This document shows positions 1-12,300 of a stretch of 64,000 bases of DNA, piece after piece. Both the position numbers and the translations under genes were made by a program. This DNA is from Cloeon dipterum. Lineage: Eukaryota > Arthropoda > Insecta > Ephemeroptera > Baetidae. Location: assembly GCF_949628265.1 (NCBI RefSeq), contig NC_088787.1, positions 26,092,501 to 26,156,500 of the forward strand. Direction: 5' to 3'. Each line of letters begins with the position of its first letter. Within the stretch, counting starts at the first letter, position 1. Below the pieces are notes generated by a model, which was not told the DNA's origin, ran no database searches, and was given only the letters and a program-made list of their open reading frames with translations.

Positions 1-414
1 TGCCTCCACCATCTCTGACAGACTTGCTTATCCCGATTTACCGAACGCCCGTTGTGCCCAAAAATTTGCCTGTCAGTGTGCCGTTAGTTCCCATTTCGAC
101 TCCCGGCACTGAGAAGGATGAAATTCAAGCTGCAAGACTTATTGTTATAAGGAGGCACAAGATGAAGAAACACAAGAGGAAGAAGTTGAGGAAAAGGATG
201 AAATTTGAATGGGCAAAAGTAATGCGTGAGAATGTAAAAGTCCCACTTTTATTTACTTCTTTATACGTTTCAGCTCCGGTTCCGAAGAGAAACTAAGAAA
301 GAGAAGGAGTTCCAAGATGGATTAATAAAAAAAGTAGATGAAGCTCATGAATTTGACGCCGAAAATTATGTTCAGGAGAAGCTTAGGAAACTCAAGTTGA
401 GCGGAAAACTGTAG
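1..414 (+). CDS. AURKAIP1: mS38 / AURKAIP1-like mitochondrial small ribosomal subunit protein (C-terminal part)
   Basis: The reading frame is open from the window edge, so the N-terminus lies upstream. Two exons are visible: up to 218 and 274-414, separated by a 55-nt GTAATG...CAG intron in phase 0. The TAG stop is at 412-414. The product has the hallmark of the mS38 family: a proline-rich stretch followed by a very basic block (IRRHKMKKHKRKKLRKR, about nt 153-203) and a lysine-rich helix in the last exon. mS38 is a small, highly basic protein of the mitochondrial small ribosomal subunit; the human protein is also called Aurora kinase A-interacting protein 1. The family is assigned from the KMKKHK-type core. 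The subcellular role is known for the family and not visible here because any targeting peptide is missing. It runs convergently toward HIRA. Confidence 0.82.
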
Positions 415-606
415 CTGTTGCGAAATTGTCGTGTGAATTAAAATAATTTACAGTAAGAAATGCGATCGTTGTCATATTTAAATCCAGAAACTAAATAACG
501 TTATGATTTGTTGCATACAAACCCCCATTTTTAGGACAGTGTAACTGTTAGTTCACCGTCTGAACATTATCAATGTTCCAGAAGACCTTAAACGCTTTAG
601 ACTTAA

Positions 607-612
607 AATAAA
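607..612 (+). promoter_or_regulatory. Polyadenylation signal of the mS38-like gene
   Basis: An AATAAA hexamer lies about 190 nt downstream of the stop codon, in AT-rich DNA, and fits the end of the mS38-like transcript. Confidence 0.55.
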
Positions 613-668
613 TTAATTAAATGTTGAATTTAAAGTGCTCAAATCAATTCCAAATCACTTTTATCAAT

Positions 669-836
669 AAGTTTTTTCTTTTTTTTTTTTTTGCTTTCTT
701 ATCCCTGTCCGGGGATGGGGAAGGGCGCGCACTGTACTAGCACGAATGCTGAAACCCAATAACACCGCAAACAGATAACATGGGCGCACCAGGCCGCACA
801 GGGACCCAACCCACTGAAGGGCCACTTAATCTTGCC
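669..836 (-). mobile_element. Probable retroposon 3' fragment with A-tail
   Basis: A GC-rich block of about 140 bp (roughly 697-836) sits in AT-rich surroundings. On the minus strand it ends in a long A-rich tail, seen as the T-run at about 669-692 on the plus strand. A GC-rich body ending in poly(A) is typical of the 3' end of a non-LTR retrotransposon or SINE. No coding part and no clear target-site duplication were recognised, so the family is unknown. It lies in the convergent gap between mS38 and HIRA. Confidence 0.35.
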
Positions 837-1036
837 AAAAAATGTTCATCTAACTCAAATGACTAATTTGTAGAATGATCTGGTAACGTAAGTAGTATTG
901 GGTAAATCTGTATTGCAATAACATCACATTCTTAAATTAATTAGAAAACTGACTTTATGAATGATACACAGTTAAATGGTGATCGTTTATCCAAAACGAA
1001 GTTGGACTAATGTAGCCGCTGATAAAAATTGATAGA

Positions 1037-4000
1037 TTACTTGCTTGTGAGAGCGCTTTCAAGCAAATCGTTGTACTCTGAATATAGCCTCTGCAAGCTC
1101 AGATTGGTGGCTACAACAATGAGAGTTTCTCGTAGAAGGTCGTGTTTTGACAATCCCTGTCGAAACATAAGGATCATTATCAGGCTCTTAGAGGATTATA
1201 TCAAAGTATTCCTTACAAGAATTTTGTCGTCCCATGACTTGCTTGACACCGCTCGGGAATGGGCTGGGCCTAATAGCTCATCACATATCAACCGCAATCG
1301 GGTCTCCATTCCTGGACGTCAAGTGAATCAAATTATTAAAATTTACATAGCACCATTGCGCACTAAATTTGTAACATGTTTCAATAGTTAGGCATGAGTA
1401 AAATAACGTTGGGCGATATTATAAAAAAAGATTAGTAGTGTGGACAGTAAAAACTTGCCTTCATGGACCAAAAATCTAACAAGAGCTGATAGCCAGAGGT
1501 GGTAATCTCTGGGTGACTGCAACAATCTGCTGCATGCCATTTGCTGTTCCAAGAAGGTAAGAGTGCAGCTTGAGGCTGGACCAGAAGCAGTTGGCACTTT
1601 GGAACGGCTGCAAAAATTATATTAGGCAAAAATCGAGTAAAAATATTTTTCAATAGTCATACAAATGGCCTTTGCATGCCGCCTGCAAGGCAGTAAGAGG
1701 TGGAAGAGGCGAGGCGGAAACATTTCCAGACTGCGTTACAGCTGTTGCGTATAAAAGATGACTTGAGCTTTGCTGAACTGGGTCACGCCCGTCTCCAAGA
1801 AGTGTCCTAAAATGCAGATCGTTCAAAAGAGGATGTCTATTAATAGCAACAATAATCATACCAGTTTTTCAGTTCACTGCAGAAAAGGTATAATTTTCCT
1901 GAGGACAAAGTTAGCGCAGGACTTCCACTCTCCAATACTTGACAGCCAACCACGGACACTACAAAAATTTGTTTGTAGTACGAGTAAAAAAACAACATTA
2001 GGAACTTTGGATGTACCATTCTTGTCCAGCAGGTGAGCAACAGACTCATCAACAAGCACTGCTTTCCTGGCAGGAACGTCCCAAACACTCAACATCCCTT
2101 TCACTGTCAGCACAAACACATGTCCCCTGCTGACAATGAGTCTCGAAGGCCTGCTTGTCAGCTGCAACGGTGGAAGTGGTCTCCTGCCATACATGGTCTC
2201 AAACACTTGCAGGGTGCAGTCTTCGCAGCAAACGGCACAGAGGAAAGCGTTGCAACCAGCTGCCACAGCCTTGCTGCTAAGCACAGCTTCCCAATCACCT
2301 CTTGAATTTATAAAACACAACTTGTAAGTTAGAGGATTGACGATATATATATATATATAAAATTATATGTACCCTTTGGTGTTAACGCTTTTGTTGTTGA
2401 AGTAACACTTTACAAGGTTGAGCGGTCCGAATGGACTTGCTAAAGCTGCATTTTCTACTGTGAGAACTTTTCCTGGACACCCAGGAATCTGCAAACATGA
2501 ATTGAAAGTATAAGTCTCTAAGTGAAAAATTTGAGCTGTTCAATAATTTGGTTTATTTCCAAGATTTTGCTCACCTGAACATTTAAAGTCTTATCAATGC
2601 TTAAAATGGGGAGTTTGAGCTCGTTTTCAGCCACAACAGTCACTTGCTTGGCTGGAGAATGCACTGCAGGCGTTTGAACTGGTTGGGCAGGCGCGGGAGT
2701 CGCTACTGATTTTTCAGTCTTCTCAAGGCGGTCCACCCTTTCTGAAAGAGGAGGCCTGCCCCTCCTTTTGCCTGTTTTGGTTTTCACATCAGGCACCTTT
2801 TCTTGCACAGGAATTGCTTGAGCTTTTTCCACCTTCTCCTCTGTTTTCTTTTCCTCTTTTTCTTTATCCTTGGGCTTTTCCTCGTGTTTTGGGGGTTCCT
2901 CTGACTTTGGTTGGCTAGACGAACTGAAACTATTTAGATGATGACGTCACGTTAACTATTTGAATTAATCACTTTGATTTGTCGATTTTAGAAGTCAGGG
3001 GAGCTGGCTGGTCCAAACTCTCAGCAGCCACACCATTGACTTTTTCGGGAGTCACGCTACTCTTCGGTGCAGTAACATTGGGTGGCGATTTGTCGACTTC
3101 CATTGAGCTGCTTATAAGTTCTTGCGACTGAGGTTTTGGATTGGCCGGCTTGCTCACGTTAGGTGCGATTATGTCCTCTCTTTTCTCGATGACTATTTTG
3201 CTCTTTGTCTCTGTTGAACTGCTAAACGTTGGCTGTGTAGATGAACTGAAGGGCTGTGGCGCTTCCCTAAAAAACACAAGTACAAAATCAGGTTGGCAAG
3301 AAAAAGCTGTGCCTTACCCATTATCAACAACAGTTGGGATGAACATTGGAGTGATTCTTCTTTTCCCGTCAGACGTTCGAGTTTCAATTTGCTTACTCGG
3401 ACCTCGCATTGTAGTAGCAGTTAAGTTGGGCTTGCTTACAGAGTTAACTTTGGTAGGTGTTGAATTTAGTTGTTTTCTCTGCGCTTCTCTTACTGCCAGA
3501 AGTTCTGGAGTCTCAACTATTGTATTTGAAGTAAGCGAGTTTGGCACTGTTAAAGACTTTCCATATATCCGCTCATGAAGTGCTTTCTGAAATTTAAATT
3601 TGTATTAACTGTCACATCAGAATAAATAAATAAATAACAAATCGAGTGAAGGAAGTGGGTGCATTCTTGTTGATTGATGGAAAAATTAAATGAATATTTT
3701 AACCAAATAATTTAAATATTTAAAATACTTTTTCACTCGCGCTGAGGGCTTTTCCAATTTCTGTTTCCTCAAATTCGACGCACGCCACAGTCCCGTCCCA
3801 GGAACAAGCCATGAGAATGTGGCCACTGGTGCACCAGGTCAGGTCAAGAACAGAATCATTGAAAAGGTCTTTTATGATAACCAATGGTCTTTTCAGGGCC
3901 GTCAACCAGACTGAAATAGACCGGTCTCGGGAGCCAATAGCGCAGCAACAATATTGCTGGGGCTTGTTGGAGTGCGGCAGTGACTTGAGCATGATGTTGT

Positions 4001-5233
4001 TGTTGAACCTCTGTGAAAATTTAATACATTAACATATTGGCCAGTTTCCCTAGCAAACAAAGTACTAACAACAGAAGTTATGGCTTTCCGGTGTCCGACA
4101 AAATCTTTGTCAGTGACCCAACCTTCTCGCTCAATGATTTGTGCTGTTGGACCGCCACCATTCATTGCATGGGCAGACACCAGGTATTGCCCGTCAGGAC
4201 TCCAGCCCATGCGAAGAACATGCGTTGTTCCTCCACACTAAATTTATAAAAAAATTAGAATTTGTGATGTCCTATCCTCTTTTATTGTACCTCTTTAAAA
4301 GGCTCTGTAATGGACGTTTCCTGCTTCCAGTCGTTTGTCCGCCATATTTTAAGTGTCTTATCATCTGACTGAGATGCGAGAAACTTTCCAATGGGGTCCC
4401 AAACAACTCCTTTTACCAAGCCACTGTGTGCCCTTAAAACTGTCACAACCTCTGGAACAGGAAACAATAATTTTAAGTTGCACTTATCGTTCTTGTGTAT
4501 TAACTAGTTACCAGGGAAATTGAGCGCGTTCCAAATTATGACAGAATTGTCAACGCTACAAGAAGCAAGCCATGCGTCGTGCGGGGCCCAAGCCAAGTCT
4601 AATACATCCCCTGAGTGGGATCTGAGGGTGGCGACACACCGCCATGACTCAGCGGTAGAGATTCCTCCAAATACCGTGCCGCCAGAACCAGAATGCTGCC
4701 AGATCAGTATCGTTTTATCGTCTCCACAAGAGGCAAGATACCGGCCAGAAACGCTCCACCGGACACAATTAACACAGGCTGAAAATTAATTTTTTCTTTA
4801 AGGTACATCGATAAATCAGACAATTATATATATGTTTGTATCGGATCAAATAATTAAATACTATACCCAAGTGGTTGTCCATTTGGCACAAAAGTTTTGG
4901 AACGTTTTCGTCTTTCTCAACCTCTGCTGAAAGGACTGGGGCCATATTCCAGATAACAACACGACCGCAATCATCACCTAAATTAGTAAGTGTTTGCTAG
5001 GAAATTAAAGCAATTTTCCAAAAAAATAAGCAAACCTTGTCCTCCTGTTGCAAAACGAGACCCATCTGGATGAATGTCCACAGAGAAGATGGGACGCCCT
5101 GGAAATCAACAAGAAATCAGCATCAAAACAAACCGGGTGCACGCGTATTTATAACAAGTTGAGGCAGGTTATTCGAAAAGCAAGACTGGTAAATACCCTC
5201 GTGGGTGACCCATGCCGGCTTCAGCAACTTCAT
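1037..5233 (-). CDS. Hira: HIRA histone H3.3 chaperone (WD40 + HIRA domain), complete
   Basis: Seventeen coding exons join in frame to a 994-residue protein (human HIRA is about 1017): 5233-5197, 5098-5036, 4977-4867, 4778-4512, 4451-4291, 4237-4070, 4010-3729, 3586-3318, 3266-2973, 2923-2575, 2488-2414, 2320-2017, 1958-1862, 1806-1663, 1607-1459, 1311-1217 and 1156-1037. The N-terminus begins MKLLKPAWV, as in HIRA. Residues 1 to about 363 form the WD40 propeller, with motifs such as [15 protein letters not shown] and GHRKAIT. The ASF1-binding B-domain core is [10 protein letters not shown] (438-447). An AT-hook-like KRRGRPP lies near 603-609, and the C-terminal HIRA domain contains LSVWDV. 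HIRA deposits H3.3 independently of replication in the nucleus together with ubinuclein, cabin-1 and ASF1 (family knowledge). Introns are mostly 50-90 nt. Intron 15 uses a GC donor. The intron 11 donor at 2413 was chosen because it alone keeps phase and matches HIRA. Confidence 0.96.
2343..2359. repeat. (AT)8 microsatellite in HIRA intron 11
   Basis: A short run of AT dinucleotides lies inside the intron between HIRA exons 11 and 12. It does not touch the splice sites. Confidence 0.8.
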
Positions 5234-6110
5234 CTTGCAAAGAGATGCGTCCAAAGTGGTGGTTCCGTTCGGACGCCGCTGGACACTTCACTGACTTCAC
5301 AAGGACCGGCAGTGGCAGTGCCCTCCCTCCTGACCAGTGCTTCCCTCACTGTCAAGCTCAGCAATCCCGTTTGATTCCCGCAGTTAAACTCTAGGCAGCG
5401 CGTCTCATTTCTGCGTCAGCTGCGGTCGCGCCTTCATTTGTTTTTTATAAGATGGCAGAGTAAATGGAACAATCTGCCACCGGGCAAGCTTATTTTGCAT
5501 CGATTTTATGGCCCACCGCACGAAAATTTTCGGCCAGCAACGCAGTGAGAGGTCGGCCTGTTAGTTGGACACGCGTTCTGCTCATTTCCGTAAGTCGGGC
5601 CGACGGTTCGGCCACGTTGCCTTTGTTTATTTACTGGCCCAGCGCCTTTTGTAGTACCACGTCAGACCGCCTTATGCATGCACGGACTGCTGGCTTTGGG
5701 CAACGAAATATACATTAACGACAAGTATATGTAGGGCGTGCGGGTCAAGTGGTGCCCTGTTGTCCTTGAAGGGAAGGGTTTCATTTGCCGCGCCAGCTCT
5801 GTGCTGTTAGCTATGCCGGGTAGAATTTTTTCGATCGCTTCGGAATAGACACAACCAAGTGGGTTTGGCCGAAAATTAATGTCATATTTCTGGCCCTTTC
5901 CAAATAATTTATATTTCGTAAAAATTGTATTTGAAATATTCAGTGTTCCTTTAAGCTACAATTTTCGAGTGTCTCTTTTTCAGTTTATTTATCGTGTTAT
6001 TCTTTGATAAGTTTATTTTTAAATGTTGAACAAAATAACTTTTAGGGATTTGCCGCTTCTCCAGCGATTTAATTTATAACATCTTATAACAACTTGTTTA
6101 TAATCTGCAG
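5234..6110. promoter_or_regulatory. Divergent promoter region shared by HIRA (-) and the zinc-finger gene (+)
   Basis: This 877-nt stretch between two divergent genes is GC- and CpG-richer in its HIRA-proximal half. On the minus strand an initiator-like TCAGTG lies at 5294-5289 (candidate +1 at 5292), which would give HIRA a leader of about 60 nt. On the plus strand a donor-like GTAAGT at 5590 could end a noncoding first exon that splices to the acceptor at 6108-6110 of the zinc-finger gene. Both are inferences from motifs. No coding exon is visible. Confidence 0.45.
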
Positions 6111-6130
6111 GAAAATAACGGCTTGAGAGA

Positions 6131-6139
6131 ATGCCATGA
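6131..6139 (+). other. Two-codon upstream ORF overlapping the zinc-finger start codon
   Basis: ATGCCATGA encodes Met-Pro-stop, and its TGA overlaps the main ATG at 6136 in an ATGA arrangement. It lies 20 nt after the predicted splice acceptor, so it should be in the mature leader. See findings. Confidence 0.6.
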
Positions 6140-9100
6140 CAGAGCCGGACCGACACTTGGGTGCCGACGACAGTGGCTCAAGTGCTGAGGAGGCAGCAGG
6201 CGGTTCAGGCACCGGACTGGAGGAGGAAAGCGAGCGGCAGTCGTCGCCAGGCGGCCATAAGGCCGGCGACGACGCAGCCGGCAACCACAGCGGCACGGAT
6301 GGCGGCTCGATGACCAACGGAGCCGGCAACGGTGGCACCGGCAACAACAAGATGTTCGAGTGCGACGTGTGCAACATGAAGTTCTCAAATGGAGCGAACA
6401 TGCGGCGGCACAAGATGCGACACACTGGGGTCAAGCCTTACGAGTGCCGCGTGTGCCAGAAGCGCTTCTTCCGCAAGGACCACCTGATGGAGCACTTCAC
6501 GACGCACACCAAGTCGCTGCCGTACCACTGTCCCATCTGCAACAAGGGCTTCCAGCGGCAGATCGCCATGCGGGCCCACTTCCAGAACGAGCACGTTGGC
6601 CACAACGACGTGGTCAAGACATGCCCTCTCTGCACCTACAGGGCCACCTCCATGAAGAGTCTCAGGGTGCACTTCTTCAACCGGCACGGCATCGACCTGG
6701 ACAACCCGGCCACGCCACCCGGCCTCACCAATCCAGGGCTGCGCTTTGATTCGGGTGACGTGGACCGCTCGCAGGACTCCACGTCGCCCCTGCAGATGAT
6801 TCCACCGCACTTCCTTGCACCGCATGTCGAGATTTCCATGGCACCCGCAGGTAAAGGATTTTTTCTTACAATGTTATATATGTCATTTGAATAATTCTTG
6901 TGTGAGGAATTTTCCCTTGGCTGTCACTACTTAAGTGAAAACAAACTTGTGAAATCCTAGAACATAAGAGCCCAAGCAATAGTATGTTCAGTGGAATTTT
7001 TTGCCATTAAAGGCTCTAAAGTTGTTTCGTAATGACAAAGGTTTGTGACACGTTATTCCATAAGCAGAGATGCTAGTAATATCGTGAAGTAAAAAACAAT
7101 TTGTTTAGCCAGTGATTGGGAAGCATGAATATACATTTTCTAAATTTTGAAATCAATTAACAACCAGGCAGAATAGATTTTAATTCTATTGGAAAATCAG
7201 TAGCAATAATTGCTAAGCAACAAAAATAATGTATTTGAAAGAAAAAATAATTCCTTATTGGGGGGATTAGATTTTCTGTTCTGTACATTGGCTGTTTCTG
7301 CCTCCCAGACGGCATCAGCAGTACTTCATCATTTTCTTTACGATTGATTAACTCTGGGCAACTCATAGGAGTAGCTATTATTGTAAATTCATTCTGGGAA
7401 AAATTGTTACTGTCAATCCAAAAATTTTCTTTTCTTACATGCCCTAAAGCTGACTTAACTGATGATTGATCAGGAAGATTTTAGTATGAACTTGTTTATT
7501 TACATCAATAATTGTTTCGTTTATTCCTGTTTTTTTTTTAATCTTCTAATGCAATGAAAGAATGAAAGCGCTCTCTTGCCAAAAGCATGCTGTTCAACAA
7601 AACCAACCACACAATGGAAGCACGCCGAAAGGTTGTTTTACTGTTTTGGTTATGGCTTGGTAGTTTTGAATGTTTTGACATTGGAAGGACAAATGGCGCA
7701 ACCCGTTCGACCGGTATTTAAACCTCTTGCACGAGTCGCACGTGTTCTGAGAATTTCAAACACTTGTCGCGTCATACTTTCATTTGCGTGCCAAAACCAG
7801 ATGAATTAAAAAGTCGCTCATTGCTTGATTTTTTCCAGCGCCTGTTGTTTATATAATAAATAATTTAAAATTATCAAAACTGGTTTACAAAATGATACGC
7901 GATGCAGTGGAATCGGTTCAGGGCATGATTTTTATTCTGGAATGGGAATTCCAGTAGATAATAATTCCAAATGTATTTTCAAAATCCCATTGGGTTGGGG
8001 AAATTTTTGTGTCAGTGTCAGATTCTAGTTGAAAATTCATCAATGATTGTGTAAATTTAAAAAGCATCAGTAGACGATCGATACTTTTGACGTATTGCAT
8101 CTGCAGCATTTTTTAAGTGAAATTCTTTCGTCTAGTTATCTCAAAGGTTTTTATTTCACTTTATACTAGATGTTTTGAAATACTTCTCATGTTCATGAAA
8201 TGCCAAACACCCAATTTTTGACTGGCAATTTTTTCTACCTCAAATTTCAGCATTATGTGACACATACAATTGAGCATAAAATTTTCATATTCGGTTGATT
8301 TCAAGTCTCATGATATTTATTTTGTGAAGAGCAGAGAAGCCTATAGGTAGAGTTCCCGAAAGCGATCAAGTATTATTTTGAAGCTGATAACGCGAGCTTT
8401 CAGGCCAGATTAACGCCTACTGACGGGTCCATCTATTGCCTCGCCCCTTTACAAAGGGGGTTTTCCCTAAACCAGGCTGTAAAATACGCCCCAAAATTTC
8501 GATATCGTTTCGGCCGATTTCGGTATCGTTTTCTCAAGAAGCGTCTGATATTTTTTGCCAGAACTGTTACCCGCTTCTTCTCACTTTGCCGCCTTCTGAC
8601 AAAGTCAGTTTATATGATATGATCAATATTAAAAATAAATTGTAATGAAATGTTCATATCTTAAACAAATCATGAATTATTTTTCTTCATTGGTGCACTG
8701 AAACGTTAAAATATTTTACTGCGCAGGTGGCTCGTCATTCCACAGTTCTGGGGGCAGCTTCTCTCCGCCGGCGGACCTGAGCCAGCAGCGGCCGGGCTCG
8801 ACCAATGGCACTGCCAACTCGCCGTCCGCCTCGCCGCAGTCGTCCAACTCGAACACTCCGTCCAGCACAGCGCAGCAGGCGGCGTCGGCAGAGCTTGCGC
8901 CGCCCTCCATCTCCCTGATCCCCATCAAGCAGGAGCCTAAGGATGACTCTGGGGGCGGCGGCGGTGGGGGCGGCTCCACCACCACCCCCGAGAGGCAGTC
9001 GTTGGATAGCAACGGTCAGCCGCTTCAAGAGAGTGCGCTATCCCTGATCAAGGTGTCGCCGCTGAAGTCGCTGTTGCGCGACGATGCGTCGTCAGCGCCG

Positions 9101-9340
9101 CGGCGGGGGCGGGCCTCCGCCCTGGCACAGTGCTTGGAGCAGCCCCCAAGGGGTGGCATGCCCGGCGGCGGCTGCTGCCAATGTGTTCATTGTGGAATTG
9201 TGTTTCCTGATCAGACCCTATACTTCCTGCACAAGGGCTGCCACTCCGACAGTAACCCATGGAAATGTAATATCTGTGGTGAGCAATGCTCAAACATCTA
9301 CGATTTTAACTCACATTTGCTCAGCAAGACGCACCAATGA
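6136..9340 (+). CDS. C2H2 zinc-finger transcription factor with Ikaros/Hunchback-type C-terminal finger pair
   Basis: Coding exons 6136-6850 and 8727-9340 join across a 1.9-kb intron (GTAAAG donor, GCGCAG acceptor) to give 442 residues. The start exon begins at the acceptor at 6108-6110. An in-frame TGA at 6124-6126 rules out an N-terminal extension. A Gly/Ser/Asn-rich acidic N-terminus is followed by four tandem C2H2 fingers with pairs at C76/C79, C104/C107, C132/C135 and C163/C166. A low-complexity Ser/Pro/Gly linker holds a sumoylation-like IKQEP. Two final fingers (C391/C394, C419/C422, ending LLSKTHQ) resemble the C-terminal dimerisation pair of Hunchback and Ikaros. It is probably a nuclear DNA-binding regulator. 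The first four fingers recall Drosophila l(3)neo38, but that is from memory and unsure, so no symbol is given. Confidence 0.85.
6851..8726 (+). other. Intron of the zinc-finger gene, no features seen
   Basis: This 1.9-kb AT-rich intron is long for the neighbourhood, where most introns are below 100 nt. No coding exon, RNA gene or repeat was recognised. Retaining it would end the protein after 13 extra codons. Confidence 0.6.
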
Positions 9341-12300
9341 CTTGTCACTCGTAGCTGAAACTCTCACGAGGCAGCTTGCGAAGTCTAGATTCTGTTGTTT
9401 AACGTATGATTTCGGATGTCATCATACCTTGTTGTTGTTTTTCGTCAGAAACGCTTTTGAAATTCAATTTTTGTTTGAGACTTGTTAACTTTTAAATTGG
9501 CTCATTCGATTCTATATTGTTATTATTATTTTGCCTCACGCATTTTGAATAATTCGCTGATCGCAGTGCTGCCTCCTGGTTAGGGGAAATTAATATTCAA
9601 ATTTTAGCATTCCTTCTCTGCATATTACCATTTGTGACCAATGAAGGGCTCTGGTGTTAATATAACAAAAGGGACTGACTGAAATATTACAAACTAGGCG
9701 TCGCTCGGTGTTAAGAAGGCCCCTAAAGTACGACAAGAGTTGAGAATGAAATCGCTTTCATAAAGTAGATATTTGCATGACAAAACTTCCAGTGCCTCAC
9801 TGATAACGGTTATATATGAAATACAAGTACGTACGTTTATTGTTTTAGCTTAAAAATAAAGGAGCAAGAGGTAGCAAACTATAGGAACAGAGAGGACATG
9901 TATGTGGATTCATCCATGTAATTAAAATTACTACCACTGCACCATAGGTGAATTTAAGCAGAGTTATATTAACTACGATGCATACAATGAATATTTATGT
10001 AGGTACTTTCCGATTAATTAATTATACTGCATATTTATATCATATCAGCAAGGAAAAGTGTTAATCCAAAAGGTGTACAGTGACACATTCTTCTACTACG
10101 GTTAGAGATACACTTGAATATAACGTTAAAAACGCTGAACACAAACTTCGGCCGAGCTATAGCGAAAGAAAACAAAAATGCAGCCGTATTCGTTGACGAT
10201 GACATAGTATATTTTATGACTTATTCTTACAGTCGGTTCAGGATTTAGAATCATACTTCAAAAGTAAAGTTGAACAAACCAACCAACCAACAAACAAAAT
10301 AATGCTTCACGAAATATTGCAAATCACACTCACATGGAAATTTAACTCGATCACTATCTATCGAATCATAGCCAATCGCGCGCTTTCAGATCCAATCTTT
10401 TTAACTCGCTATGCTAACTCTAGTCTAATTATATTCTAAAGAAGTAATCACAGTTATACCTAGAGTAGCCAGAAACGTGGCTTTGCCTGACCGAAAAAGA
10501 AGTGGCAAGGTAGTAGCGATGGTGTTGCGTCGGTTCAGGAGGCGAGAAGCTGTAGCAGTGTATCTCTTAAAGTCAGTATTAAAAAGTGCACCTTTAAAGT
10601 AACGAGGGGTGGGTTAGCATGCAGCGTCAGCCTTCTTTTCGTTTTCTATAACGAGAGGGAGACTTGTGCCCTGCATATTTCCGTTGATTGCTGCGGATTT
10701 GTGCAAAGGAAAATGCCATATTGACAAACTGTAGAGAGAGAGATATAGAGAATCATCACTGAACTTTGTGATTCACTGACGTAGAAATCGAACGACTTAA
10801 TTTTTAGGCAACTTGATCAGTTGAAGATTCAGAAATTGTCACCCGGTTGTGATGTGCAAGTTAAAAAGAGATATATATTCGAAGGAAATTTACATGTTTT
10901 GTCTTATAACTGAATGAGCGATTTTTGTGCGGCTGGCTTGCAGATTGTTATTTTTGTTATTTATATATATACCATGAAAAATTGTTGTTGCGAATTAGTC
11001 CTTTGTGTTATCGACTTTGGCCTGAATATTGATCATATTGATCGGGCGTTTTCCCGACCCGCTGAACCCGTCTTTTGGCAGACAATGGCAGCCAACTGAA
11101 TTCATTTCTTTTCTGTTCAAGACTGAAATTTATTTCTTTCGCCTCTTCCTGCTGTTCTAATTGTAATATTTTTGTTTTTGGGATCAACGGGTCTCCAAAA
11201 TTGTTGACGTAGGAATTGTTAAAGAAGCTGGTATTTAATGGAGCTGGTCTTTCACAGCTAAATTTTCGCTAGAAGTGTTATTTAGGCATTCAAATACTCG
11301 ATTCCGAACACATGAAAAGGGGTGGAACTTGATACATGTAATTTAGCATGCAAAGGCTTCGACCACAGCACTGTCCATTCACATTCCCCTTTTGCGGTAG
11401 TCTCGAAATATTCCATTTACATAAACGCGATTTCATCAGAGTAACGCTTAGCTGTAAAAGAGAGGAGACGAGATGTTGGAATTTGTAATCACACCACATT
11501 TCTTTTATTCCAGTCGCTCCACGTTTTCTCAAAATTTCAAAGAGACGTGGTGGGAGAAATTTAAACGCGTCTCTTTTTTATTGTGGAATTACCAATTTTA
11601 TGGAAATGCGACTGGTGAGCAAAGCGTCATTGACAGTTTCTTTTCATTATTGTTCCTATTTGAAATTTGTGCCCGGAAGGAAAAACTTTGACTTCCGCAC
11701 ATTGATAGAGAAAACGAATCATTCAAACAAACACATAAAACACTGCACCTCTCCGAGCGTCGTGGACACACATACTAAAATGAGATGTAGAAATTAATTT
11801 GTTGATTAATTATAATATTATGTACATTGCAAGAATGTAATTATTATCCTTTATGAATTAATAATCAATGGAAACACACACACACACACACACTCTGAAT
11901 TAATTGAAAAGACCAAAAACTGTTGAAACGAATCTATTACTCTATAGCTTAATTACTATCGAATTAAAGGTAATCGCGTTACTAGGTATATGATTATTAC
12001 AAGTTTATGGATTATAAAAAAGTGAAACGGGCATCAAATTAATATTCTATATTTTAGAATACAAGGTTGTAGGTATATAATTATCAAAATTGTTACAAAA
12101 ACAGAACCTTTGTGCGACCATACTAACTGCTGCTGGCATTGGTTTCCATGGAGAATTGGCTCTTCTATGTGATCGATTTAAAAAATAAGCAAAACCGCAA
12201 AACAATTCAAATGTGCATGATTAATTATGTCTTGTTGGTCAGTTAGTACCAAGTGCAAAGATGTGCCTTCTCGTCATACAAGCTGTAATAAAATTATATT

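Noticed and set aside
2374-2414. Donors GTTAAC and GGGTAC for HIRA exon 11
   Set aside because: One breaks phase and the other adds residues not seen in HIRA. CTT|GTAAAG at 2413 keeps phase and aligns best.
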